A stretch of DNA of 64,000 bases from Sporosarcina sp. BP05. GTDB taxonomy: Bacteria > Bacillota > Bacilli > Bacillales_A > Planococcaceae. The notes below the pieces were generated by a model. It saw only the letters and a list, made by a program, of their open reading frames with translations. It made no database searches and was not told the origin of the DNA. Positions 25,794-33,750 of the stretch are shown in pieces; the stretch's first letter is position 1; each line of letters opens with the position of its first letter. Location: positions 310,001 through 374,000 of the forward strand of contig NZ_JACFTD010000001.1 in assembly GCF_014282005.1 (NCBI RefSeq). Reading direction: 5' to 3'. Position numbers and translations under genes: made by a program.

Positions 25794-25860
25794 TGCTATA
25801 CTAAGTGAGCAAGACATTGCTCCAGACGTCGTTAGGAGCACGATGGGTCTTCTTTTTTTT
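25794..25860 (+). promoter_or_regulatory. opuC promoter and possible attenuator leader
   Basis: An extended -10 (TG-C-TATACT, 25794-25802) puts the start near 25808. The first 50 bases can form GAGCA/TGCTC (25807-25822), then a terminator from AGAC-GTCGT (25824-25832) with ACGAT-GG-GTCT (25840-25850) and eight Ts. TGCTCC (25818-25823) can instead pair with GGAGCA (25835-25840), which would break both stems. That is the logic of an attenuator; the trigger is unknown. The region 25611-25790 shows nothing else. Confidence 0.5.
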
Positions 25861-25929
25861 AACCATTATTCATTTTTTTATCTATTATTTAAAAGGAAAT
25901 TCGTTGTAAAAAAAACATAGGAGGTACAC

Positions 25930-27057
25930 ATGCTTAAATTTGAAAATGTTAGCAAAGTGTTTGATGGCGGATTCCAAGCAGTGAAATCTGTCAGTTTCGA
26001 TATTCCAAAAGGTGAGTTTCTTGTGCTCATCGGACCAAGTGGTTCAGGTAAATCGACAACAATGAAAATGATTAACAGGATGGAACCCCACACAAGCGGG
26101 AAAATAACAATTAATGGTAAGGACACCAACTCTTACAACGCCTCTGAATTACGCCGGAATATCGGGTATGTCATTCAACAAATTGGACTTTTCCCCCACT
26201 ATACAATCGAAAAAAACATTGCGATTGTACCCCAACTTAAGGGTTGGAATGACAAAGAAATTAAGGCTCGCGTCAATGAACTTCTCGAATTGGTCGGTCT
26301 TGATCCTGAAGTTTATGCAACTCGTTATCCAAAGGAACTTTCGGGTGGCCAACAACAGCGTGTCGGTATCGCAAGAGCACTCGCAGCAGATCCAGATGTT
26401 ATTTTGATGGATGAACCTTTCAGCGCACTCGATCCACTTACACGAGAACAACTGCAAAACGAACTGCTTTCATTACACAAAAAGTTAGAAAAGACGATTG
26501 TTTTCGTTACACATGATATGGATGAAGCGCTAAAAATGGGCGATCGCATCGCCATCATGAAAGACGGCAAACTACTACAGTTGGACACCCCAGAAAAATT
26601 ACTTCACGAACCAGCCCACGGCTTTGTAGAGGAGTTCATAGGGAAACATCGGATTATCCAAAACCCTGAACTTATGCCCGTTATCGATATTATGTCAGAA
26701 TCGGTTATTACCACTACCCCTAAATGGTCTCCGGAGAAAGCGCTCACGCTTATCCGCCAACGAAAAATTACGAACTTGATTGTTGTCGACGACGACAAAA
26801 AATTGATTGGAATCGTTTCTGCATATGATTTGATTAAGAAACTGGATACTATTAAAACAATTGAAGAAATTATGATGTCCCGAGAGCCATTCCTTTACGA
26901 TACTGCAACAGCTAAAGACGCTATTGTCATGATGGATGAAGCACCTTACGGCATTATCCCAATTGTTGATAAAACTCAGAAATTATTAGGCGTAGTTACA
27001 CGAGGTTCACTGTTATCCGCCATGTCCAGCCAGTGGACAGAAACGGAGGAAATCTAA
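25930..27057 (+). CDS. opuCA: Glycine betaine/carnitine/choline ABC transporter ATPase with CBS domains
   Basis: 375 residues; AGGAGG lies before ATG 25930. ABC ATPase domain (about 1-240): Walker A GPSGSGKST, signature LSGGQQQRVGIARA, Walker B VILMDEPFSALDP. Two CBS motifs follow (about 250-365; SESVITTTPKWSP, IEEIMMSREPFLY), as in OpuCA/OpuBA, where they tune activity to osmotic or nucleotide signals. It energises uptake of compatible solutes. Its stop overlaps the permease start (TAATG). Confidence 0.92.
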   Translation: MLKFENVSKVFDGGFQAVKSVSFDIPKGEFLVLIGPSGSGKSTTMKMINRMEPHTSGKITINGKDTNSYNASELRRNIGYVIQQIGLFPHYTIEKNIAIVPQLKGWNDKEIKARVNELLELVGLDPEVYATRYPKELSGGQQQRVGIARALAADPDVILMDEPFSALDPLTREQLQNELLSLHKKLEKTIVFVTHDMDEALKMGDRIAIMKDGKLLQLDTPEKLLHEPAHGFVEEFIGKHRIIQNPELMPVIDIMSESVITTTPKWSPEKALTLIRQRKITNLIVVDDDKKLIGIVSAYDLIKKLDTIKTIEEIMMSREPFLYDTATAKDAIVMMDEAPYGIIPIVDKTQKLLGVVTRGSLLSAMSSQWTETEEI

Positions 27058-27710
27058 TGAATAACTTAACGATTTGGCAACAACTTGCTCAACAATTTCA
27101 AATGCGATGGAAAGAAGTTCTTGAAGCGACATCCGTCCATATTCAACTTGTCTTTTTCTCAATGCTTATCGCGATTGTTCTTGGCATTGGTCTTGGTATT
27201 CTTATTACACGCGTTCCGAAGCTCACGACAATCGTGCTTGGCGGCGCGGGCGTCATGCAGACAATTCCAAGTCTTGCATTGCTCGGTTTCATGATCCCGA
27301 TTTTCGGAATCGGTGTAAAAACAGCAATTGCTGCGCTATTCCTCTATTCTTTGCTACCAATTATTCGAAACACGTACACAGGTATTAAAGACGTAGACAA
27401 AGCAACGACCGAGGCAGCAAAAGGTATGGGTATGACGAGCATGCAGGTCCTGTTTAAAGTAGAGCTACCGCTTGCGATTCCCGTCATTATGGCCGGTATC
27501 CGTACAGCGGCAGTTATTAACGTCGGTACAGCAACACTTGCGGCCTTTATCGGGGCAGGTGGGCTCGGCGATTTCATCTTCCTAGGAATTACTCGTGGAA
27601 TTGATGGTTTGATTTTACTTGGGGCAATTCCGGCAGCAATCCTTGCGATTATCCTAGAAACACTCTTCAGTGGGATTGAACGCTGGACAACGCCGAAAGG
27701 ATTGAAGTAA
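27057..27710 (+). CDS. opuCB: Osmolyte ABC transporter permease (OpuCB-like)
   Basis: 217 residues from ATG 27057, which has GGAGG upstream and overlaps the opuCA stop; an upstream in-frame ATG at 27033 lies inside opuCA and has no site. Several hydrophobic helices and the permease coupling loop (TEAAKGMGMTSMQVLFKVELP, about 118-138) are clear. It forms the membrane channel for a glycine-betaine-type substrate. Classic opuB/opuC operons have a second permease (CD) after the binding protein; none is present here, so this one may form a homodimer. Confidence 0.9.
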   Translation: MNNLTIWQQLAQQFQMRWKEVLEATSVHIQLVFFSMLIAIVLGIGLGILITRVPKLTTIVLGGAGVMQTIPSLALLGFMIPIFGIGVKTAIAALFLYSLLPIIRNTYTGIKDVDKATTEAAKGMGMTSMQVLFKVELPLAIPVIMAGIRTAAVINVGTATLAAFIGAGGLGDFIFLGITRGIDGLILLGAIPAAILAIILETLFSGIERWTTPKGLK

Positions 27711-27712
27711 GC

Positions 27713-28708
27713 ATGAAAAAGAAATTACTCGTTCTTATCTCGACAGTACTTGTCGCGAGTATGTTATCGGGCTGTATTTTCATCGAAAAAGATTCACTAA
27801 TACTTGGCTCACGGAACAATACGGAAAGTATAATATTGTCGCACGTCATGGGGCAATTGATAGAAGATAAAACGGGTATTGAAGTCATTTACAAAGAAAA
27901 TCTTGGTGGCTCAAACGTCGTTTGGAACGCAATGTTAAATGGCCTGATTGACGTTATACCCGACTATACTGGAACAATCGTCGTCAACTATTACCATGAA
28001 GATCCCGGCACAGCCGAAGAAACATTGGAAGCTACGAAACGACTCGTTGATGCTGACGGCATGATTGCGTTCAATACGTTTGGTTTCAACAATACGTATA
28101 CACTTGCTCTGGATGAATCAAGAGCCGAAGAACTCGGTGTTGTGACATTCAGTGACTTCGCCAAAGTTTCGGAGGACTTCATACTAGGTGCCGTCTTCGA
28201 ATTCATCGACCGTCCGGATGGATTGCCAGGCTTCCAGAAAGAATACGGACTGAAATTCAAAGACGTTAAAGGGATGGACCACGGTATCATGTACCGTTCC
28301 ATTGGTGCCAAAGAAGTGGATGTTATCAACTCATATACGACAGACGGTCAGTTGCAAGATTACGATTTGCGTGTGCTAGAGGATGATAAGTCCTATTTCC
28401 CACCGTACCACGCACTTCCGATTGTCCGGAAAGAAACACTAGTGGAGTACCCTGAAATTGAAGAGGTACTCATTATGTTAGAAGGAATGATTAATGAAGA
28501 AGCGATGCAGAAGATGAACGCGAAAGTCGACAATGACGGTATGATGGTTGAAAAAGTAGCGGAAGACTTCCTTATCGAATCAGGGTTAATTGAAAAAAAT
28601 AAATATGGAAACGCACCTCTTGTTGGTAAAGAGGTGCATTTTTTGTTTATGATTTCATTAGGACCTTACTTTCGAGTCACATCTACCGACACTTCGCGTG
28701 CAAATTAA
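27713..28708 (+). CDS. opuCC: Osmolyte-binding lipoprotein (OpuCC-like) with abnormal C-terminal extension
   Basis: 331 residues: lipoprotein signal with lipobox LSGC (Cys about 20), then the OpuAC substrate-binding domain (SLILGSRNNTES, GLIDVIPDYTGTIV, FNNTYTLALDES, EKVAEDFLIESGLI). The family normally ends at the last of these, near 300 residues. Here the frame runs on for about 33 residues straight through the operon's terminator hairpin (28613-28637). A run of seven As at 28593-28599 is the likely cause: with eight As the frame would read GAA AAA AAA TAA and stop at once. So this is either a recent frameshift or a sequencing error. Confidence 0.88.
   Translation: MKKKLLVLISTVLVASMLSGCIFIEKDSLILGSRNNTESIILSHVMGQLIEDKTGIEVIYKENLGGSNVVWNAMLNGLIDVIPDYTGTIVVNYYHEDPGTAEETLEATKRLVDADGMIAFNTFGFNNTYTLALDESRAEELGVVTFSDFAKVSEDFILGAVFEFIDRPDGLPGFQKEYGLKFKDVKGMDHGIMYRSIGAKEVDVINSYTTDGQLQDYDLRVLEDDKSYFPPYHALPIVRKETLVEYPEIEEVLIMLEGMINEEAMQKMNAKVDNDGMMVEKVAEDFLIESGLIEKNKYGNAPLVGKEVHFLFMISLGPYFRVTSTDTSRAN
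28613..28644 (+). terminator. Terminator of the opuC operon, lying inside the extended opuCC frame
   Basis: GCACCTCT (28613-28620) and AGAGGTGC (28630-28637) pair around a 9-base loop, followed by ATTTTTT. Its position shows where the operon was meant to end and that no second permease gene follows. Confidence 0.88.
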
Positions 28709-28857
28709 TGGTTTTTCCAGAATCGGTAGTGTGTTCCGAAAAATCACGTCCCTTTATAGGAGCCAATTCCTTAAAATATGTTAATCTTAATAGTATGTTT
28801 TGGCGTAAAGATAGTTAACAACATAAAATAGTTATCTATAGGGGGATATGAATTTTC

Positions 28858-29352
28858 ATGAAAGTATTAAAAGCAATTCTAGAAGATGCACAATCGATTT
28901 TAGACATTCAAAAAGTAGCTTATTTGAGCGAAGCTGAAGCGTATAATAACTATCAAATCGCCCCGCTCTTGGAAACACTTGATGAGACAAGAAAAGATTT
29001 TGGGGAAAAGACCGTTTTAAAAGCTGTCTTAAACGGTAAAATAGTTGGTTCTGTCAGGGGATATGAAGAAAAGGGTACCTGTTATGTCCAAAGATTAATG
29101 GTTCACCCCGATCATCAAAAAAAGGGTATCGGCAAAAGCTTAATGCTGGAACTCGAAGAATACTTCCCCACCTGTGACCGCTTTGACCTGTATACTGGCG
29201 CATTAAGCACAGGTAATATTCGTCTGTATAAGTCCCTTGGCTATGAACAATATAAGATAGAAATGATCCGTGAAAATATTGAATTTGCTTTTCTTGAAAA
29301 AGTAAATAAAGTAACGGTGCCCATTTCTCAGAACGAAATCGGTGCCGAGTAG
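28858..29352 (+). CDS. GNAT family N-acetyltransferase
   Basis: 164 residues. Motif A is VQRLMVHPDHQKKGIGKSLMLELEE (about 78-102, with the QKKGIG acetyl-CoA loop), followed by LYTGALSTGNIRLYKSLGYEQY. Start ATG 28858 has AGGGGG twelve bases upstream, slightly long. It is followed closely by an MBL-fold gene with its own good ribosome binding site, so the two are probably cotranscribed. Substrate unknown. Confidence 0.85.
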   Translation: MKVLKAILEDAQSILDIQKVAYLSEAEAYNNYQIAPLLETLDETRKDFGEKTVLKAVLNGKIVGSVRGYEEKGTCYVQRLMVHPDHQKKGIGKSLMLELEEYFPTCDRFDLYTGALSTGNIRLYKSLGYEQYKIEMIRENIEFAFLEKVNKVTVPISQNEIGAE

Positions 29353-29369
29353 TAATGGAGGAAATCTAA

Positions 29370-30107
29370 ATGAAAATAACACCAATCGGTATTTGGGGTG
29401 GATACCCAAAAGCAAATAGTGCCACATCATCCTTTTTAATCGAACATGATGGCTTTCATTGCCTCATTGATTGTGGCAGTGGCGTGCTCTCCTCATTGCA
29501 AAACTATTTACCTTTAGAAAAACTAGATGCCGTTGTTATTAGCCATTATCATGCGGACCATATTGCTGATGTCGGAAGTCTACAATTTAGCAGGATTATT
29601 AATTTTTATTTAGGCAATCAAGCTCGTCCATTACCAATTTACGGACATACGAAGGATCAAGAGAATTTTGAGAAACTCTCGTATAAAGATCAAACAGTGG
29701 GCATTGCAATTTCAGAAGATGATGTCGTTCAAATCGGTCCATTTAATGTGACTTTTTGCAGGACGGTACATCCCGTCTATTGCCTGGCAATGAAATTTAG
29801 TGTTGGTGGCCATTCCATCGTACTCACCGCAGATACAGAATGGCGGGATGAACTGATTGATTTCGCAAGCGGGGCGGATCTTTTAATTAGCGAGGCGAAT
29901 TTATATGAAGAACATGTTGGCAAAGCGCCAGGACATATGGGCGGCAGTGAAGCTGGAAGACTGGCCCAACTAGCGGGAGCGAGACAGCTTGTGTTGACCC
30001 ACTTGCCGTTGCACGGAAATATTGAAGAAATTCTTGAAGCGGCTGTGCAGAACTATAACGGCCCCGTAGAAATCGCCAAAGTAGGAAAAGTATATGAAAC
30101 TTTTTAA
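29370..30107 (+). CDS. MBL-fold metallo-hydrolase
   Basis: 245 residues; GGAGG lies 8 bases before ATG 29370. The metal-binding signature is SHYHADHIADVG (about 58-69, HxHxDH); further ligands are probably the His in CRTVHPVYC, the Asp in LTADTEW and the His in LVLTHLPLH near the end. The layout resembles RNase Z/phosphodiesterase-like members (YhfI-like) rather than antibiotic beta-lactamases. Substrate not determined. Confidence 0.88.
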   Translation: MKITPIGIWGGYPKANSATSSFLIEHDGFHCLIDCGSGVLSSLQNYLPLEKLDAVVISHYHADHIADVGSLQFSRIINFYLGNQARPLPIYGHTKDQENFEKLSYKDQTVGIAISEDDVVQIGPFNVTFCRTVHPVYCLAMKFSVGGHSIVLTADTEWRDELIDFASGADLLISEANLYEEHVGKAPGHMGGSEAGRLAQLAGARQLVLTHLPLHGNIEEILEAAVQNYNGPVEIAKVGKVYETF

Positions 30108-30150
30108 TAGGTAGAACCTGTTTCTAGCCTCCACACTCGTTCTTTCATAA

Positions 30151-30194
30151 GAAAATGGACTGTCCGATACTTCTTCGGAACAGTCCATTTTCTT
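30151..30194. terminator. Bidirectional terminator between converging genes
   Basis: AAGAAAATGGACTGT-CCGA and TCGG-AACAGTCCATTTTCTT form a long stem; A and T tracts on both sides suit the MBL gene (+) and the PepSY gene (-). Confidence 0.88.
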
Positions 30195-30200
30195 GGTACT

Positions 30201-30761
30201 TTAATCGTTATCGTTATCATCGAGTTCTTTTTCAAACTTCAGCACTTTACCTGAAATCGCGTCGATGTCGAAATCGTATTCATATTTGCCGTCTTGAATT
30301 TCGATTTCATAGACTATACGTCCATCATCTTCATCCAATTTCACTTCCGTCACTGTACCTTTTACTTGTTTTAGTGCAATTTTGACAGCAGCTTTTTCTG
30401 TGATAAATTTACCATCAGCAACAATCACTTTATCGTCTGAATCATCGTTATCAAAGTCGTCATCGTCATTATCGTCTTTATCCGTGCGCAATATTTTACC
30501 TGTTTTCCCATCAATATCGAGATCATATTCAAATCCCTTTGATTTAACTTCAACCTCATAAATGTCACCTGACGCTTCACGATCCAATTCAATGCCAGTC
30601 ACTGTTCCACCTACTGATTTTACAGCAATTGCTTTTGCTTCTTCCATCGTCACTAAACCTTTTGACGTCGCCGCGAAACTATGTCCTGCGTTCCCAGCCA
30701 CTGCAACTCCACCTATTATAAGTACGCCAGCTAATGCTGGAATCATCATCCATTTCTTCAT
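30201..30761 (-). CDS. Secreted two-PepSY-domain protein (YkoJ-like)
   Basis: 186 residues: signal peptide (about 1-31, cleavage near SFAA-T), then two PepSY repeats (about 36-92 and 115-176), each ending in a DIDGKTGKIL or DIDAISGKVL motif, joined by a run of Asp/Asn (DDNDDDDFDNDDSDD) that could bind calcium. PepSY domains often modulate peptidases or sense wall-associated ligands. It follows a membrane PepSY gene and a two-component system in the same order as B. subtilis ykoGHIJ. Confidence 0.85.
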   Translation of the reverse strand: MKKWMMIPALAGVLIIGGVAVAGNAGHSFAATSKGLVTMEEAKAIAVKSVGGTVTGIELDREASGDIYEVEVKSKGFEYDLDIDGKTGKILRTDKDDNDDDDFDNDDSDDKVIVADGKFITEKAAVKIALKQVKGTVTEVKLDEDDGRIVYEIEIQDGKYEYDFDIDAISGKVLKFEKELDDNDND

Positions 30762-30848
30762 CTTGTATCTCCTCCTTTTGTTGTTACCTTCATATTACTC
30801 GGCGAACATGAGAGGACATTGTGAAGATTATTAGAATTTGATGAGAGA

Positions 30849-31559
30849 TTAATCTTCGGCCCAGGAGACAGTCATTATTTTCCCTGAAATGGCATGGATT
30901 TGAAAGGTTGCCTCGCGATTATCTTTTGTATCTATTTCGATTAGGTAATAGCCTCCATCATCCGTCTTTACGTAAGAGAAGTCGTCTACTTCATCTACTA
31001 TTTCACTTTTAATTTGCCCAAGCGCAATTTTAATTGCCTGTTCTTGCGTAATAAGTGCATTTTCACCCGTTGTTTCCTTCACAGTTTCAGAAATTATTAT
31101 TCCGCCGATTGCATCAATGGTTAGATTTGTGAATTTCGGGTCTTTCTTCATTTTCACTTCGTAAACAGGGGTCTTCCCACTTGTATTCAATGAAATACGT
31201 TCAGCTATGCCACTATATTTCCCTGCAATAATTTCCTTTACCTTTGCTTCAGAAAGTATATTTGGGATCTCTTTCTTAACTTCACCAGTTTGAAACAGTG
31301 ATAGTACGCTCCCCGTCGTCGCGTCGATTTCAGCAGAATAATCCGCTCCACCTCGCGTCATTTCAGCTTTATATACGCCCCCCGCTAGTGAAATTCGGTC
31401 AACGGTCCCGCCGTACATGCTTTCAAGCCGAGACCGGATATCATCAGCCTCAATTGGCTCTTTCTTGTTGATTAAACTTCCTATAAAAAATCCACCCACC
31501 GTTAGAATGATTAAAGTAAAAAGGGTCTGGATGAACCATGACTTTTTTAAAAAATGCAT
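30849..31559 (-). CDS. Membrane-anchored PepSY-domain protein (YkoI-like)
   Basis: 236 residues from ATG 31559, preceded by AAAGGAGG; a longer frame from 31598 lacks a site and adds residues before the membrane anchor. One N-terminal helix (about 10-30, FIQTLFTLIILTVGGFFIG), then three PepSY-like repeats (about 36-90, 100-160, 170-236; SAEIDATTGSVLSLF, LTIDAIGGIIIS, FQIHAISGKIMTVS). Likely faces outward and may gate the adjacent sensor kinase. Inference from operon order. Confidence 0.82.
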   Translation of the reverse strand: MHFLKKSWFIQTLFTLIILTVGGFFIGSLINKKEPIEADDIRSRLESMYGGTVDRISLAGGVYKAEMTRGGADYSAEIDATTGSVLSLFQTGEVKKEIPNILSEAKVKEIIAGKYSGIAERISLNTSGKTPVYEVKMKKDPKFTNLTIDAIGGIIISETVKETTGENALITQEQAIKIALGQIKSEIVDEVDDFSYVKTDDGGYYLIEIDTKDNREATFQIHAISGKIMTVSWAED

Positions 31560-31597
31560 TGTAGTTGCCTCCTTTCGTTCATCATACGATGGAAACA

Positions 31598-32959
31598 TTA
31601 AAAATCGATGAGAAGCTGGCTTTTCGGAATGATAATCCGGAAGGTTGTCCCCATTCCAACGATACTTTCTATTTTCAATTCAGCCCCAAGACCGTCTGCA
31701 AGTTCCTTTGCAATTGCAAGTCCGAGTCCTGTTCCGCCTGTTTTACGGTTTCGGTCTTCATGGACTCGGTAGAAACGATCGAAAAGATGTGGGAGGGCTT
31801 CTTCTGGGATACCATTTCCGTAATCGGTGACGGCGATGGAAATTGCGGTTTCAGTTTTGGATATTGTTGTTCTAATTTCCCGCTCGCTGTATTTTCGTGC
31901 ATTATCGAGAAGAATAAATAGAAGTTGCCTAAGCTTGTCCGTATCTGTCATTGCGACCGCAGAACCATTCCCTTCATGAATGAAATTTCTTGTATATGCT
32001 TGGCGCATTGGCTGCAAGGTCTTTTCGACTAAGGCATTGATATCGGTTTCCACAAAGTTAAATGCGGCCTGTTCCTGGTTTCTTGCTAGATGGAGCATTT
32101 GCTCGATCATATCCTTCATCCGAATGGATTCACCCAGAATCGCCCCAACTGCCTCTTCCGCTACCGAACGATCATCAAACCCGCGGCGTGTTAGAAGGCG
32201 GGCGTAGCTTTCTACGACAGTGAGCGGTGTTTTTAATTCATGCGAGGCGTTGGAAACGAACTGTTCTTGTTTGTTATAGTTACTTTCAAGTTGCCCCATC
32301 ATATCATTGAACTCGCGCCCCATCTGTGTCATTTCGTCTTTCCCTTCAGCCAAGACATCGATTTTTTCATACTTGCCTGTTTGTCGACTTTGGGACATCG
32401 TTTTAATGAGATTGTCGATTGGTTGAATTACAATTCGACCAAGCGCAATACTAGAAGCCGCTATTGGAATCATGGCAATTAGAGTCACCCCTAATAGGAT
32501 GAGCATAAGCAAGCCTAAGGTATGTTTTACATCGCTCAGTAGTTGAATCATTTGTAGCTCTACCACTTTTCCGTCTGTCCATATGACTGGCACCTGCATT
32601 ATTAGCACCGGTGTCCCTAAATAGTGGCCAATAAAGTATTGATCGCCTGGCAGTATTTCAGGACTGTAGTTCTCGATTCCTTCCGCCGATTGGACTGCAA
32701 CTTTCACCTTGCCAGTTGGATCGACAATACGGACTACACCTTGCGGCGGAATGTAGGCGCGGAGCACTGTCGCTGGATCGGTTTGTCCGGTCATTCGGCT
32801 GAGCGAAGCAATAAGATCTTGCGATTGCGTATTCAGTTGGTGGTACTCTGTGTCAAACGCCAATTTTTTGTACACAAAATAGATTCCAGTATTCGTCAAC
32901 GTTAAGATAACGAGCATCAAAAGCGTAGAAAACAAGTGAATTTTCGTTTTAAGCTTCAT
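31598..32959 (-). CDS. OmpR-family sensor histidine kinase (YkoH/ArlS-like)
   Basis: 453 residues: N-terminal helix (about 10-30), extracytoplasmic domain, second helix pair near 145-180, HAMP linker, phosphoacceptor His240 in NASHELKTPLTVV, N box LLDNARKYSE, G boxes DYGNGIPEEA and GGTGLGLAIA. ATG 32959 follows AAAGGAGC and overlaps the end of the response-regulator gene by 11 bases. It should phosphorylate that regulator. Resembles B. subtilis YkoH and staphylococcal ArlS; the signal is unknown, perhaps relayed by the PepSY proteins. Confidence 0.9.
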   Translation of the reverse strand: MKLKTKIHLFSTLLMLVILTLTNTGIYFVYKKLAFDTEYHQLNTQSQDLIASLSRMTGQTDPATVLRAYIPPQGVVRIVDPTGKVKVAVQSAEGIENYSPEILPGDQYFIGHYLGTPVLIMQVPVIWTDGKVVELQMIQLLSDVKHTLGLLMLILLGVTLIAMIPIAASSIALGRIVIQPIDNLIKTMSQSRQTGKYEKIDVLAEGKDEMTQMGREFNDMMGQLESNYNKQEQFVSNASHELKTPLTVVESYARLLTRRGFDDRSVAEEAVGAILGESIRMKDMIEQMLHLARNQEQAAFNFVETDINALVEKTLQPMRQAYTRNFIHEGNGSAVAMTDTDKLRQLLFILLDNARKYSEREIRTTISKTETAISIAVTDYGNGIPEEALPHLFDRFYRVHEDRNRKTGGTGLGLAIAKELADGLGAELKIESIVGMGTTFRIIIPKSQLLIDF

Positions 32960-33656
32960 TAGTCTGCTCCTTTAAAACATAACCAACACCTCTTACCGTC
33001 TGAATAAGCGTACTTTTTTCCCCTTGTTCGATTTTCTTCCGGACATATCGGATATACACATCCACGACGTTTGTATCTCCGTAATAATCGAATCCCCAAA
33101 CGGCGTCTAGCAACTGTTCACGTGACAACACTTGGTTTGGGTGTTTCAGCAGATGAAGTAAAAGATCGTGCTCCCGCGGTGTTAATTCAATGGAACGACC
33201 ATTTCTCGTCACTTCACGTGTTTGTTCGTGAAGTGACAATCCAGCGAACTCGAGAAGGTATTCATCCTTAGTTTCTACAGGCTCCGCAGGCTTCGAGAAT
33301 CTGAGCGCCGAACGAATCCTTGCGAGTAATTCATCGATTTCAAAAGGTTTCGTCACATAATCGTTCGCCCCGAGGTCAAGCCCCGCTACCTTATCTTCAA
33401 CATCGCTTTTCGCTGTCAATAAAATGACAGGCGTGTCTGCTTCTGTTGCTCGAATCCGTCGTAATACGTCTAACCCATTCAAACCAGGTAACATAAGATC
33501 TAACAGAACAAGATCCCATTGTTGTTCACGATATTTAATAAGCCCATCAGGCCCTGTGTGGGCAATACCCGTTCCATATCCCTCAAACTCAAGTTCAAGC
33601 TGAAGAACACGTGCGATATTTTCTTCGTCTTCGATAATTAAGATTTGCTCTTTCAT
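32949..33656 (-). CDS. OmpR-family response regulator (YkoG/ArlR-like)
   Basis: 235 residues from ATG 33656, with AGGTG 6 bases upstream; GTG 33665 is part of that site. Receiver: acidic pair EDEEN (about 8-12), phospho-Asp in LVLLDLMLPG (about 51-60), Lys in VTKPFEIDE. C-terminal winged helix: SIELTPREHDLLLHLL and YIRYVRKKIEQG...TVRGVGYVL. First gene of the kinase/PepSY unit, so it probably drives its own operon. Confidence 0.92.
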   Translation of the reverse strand: MKEQILIIEDEENIARVLQLELEFEGYGTGIAHTGPDGLIKYREQQWDLVLLDLMLPGLNGLDVLRRIRATEADTPVILLTAKSDVEDKVAGLDLGANDYVTKPFEIDELLARIRSALRFSKPAEPVETKDEYLLEFAGLSLHEQTREVTRNGRSIELTPREHDLLLHLLKHPNQVLSREQLLDAVWGFDYYGDTNVVDVYIRYVRKKIEQGEKSTLIQTVRGVGYVLKEQTNEA

Positions 33657-33700
33657 TCGAGTCACCTGCCACTTTTCCTTTCATTTTAACAGATTCAGAC

Positions 33701-33733
33701 AAAAAATAGAGACCTTCACTATTTGTGAAGGTC
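33701..33733 (-). terminator. Upstream-facing terminator near rocB-like gene's promoter side of the YkoG operon
   Basis: GACCTTCAC (33711-33719) and GTGAAGGTC (33725-33733) pair around TATTT; on the minus strand the stem is followed by TCTATTTTTTG. It ends the transcript coming from the arginine cluster (stop at 33751) before the ykoG promoter. Confidence 0.88.
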
Positions 33734-33750
33734 CCCACTTTTCAGTTACA

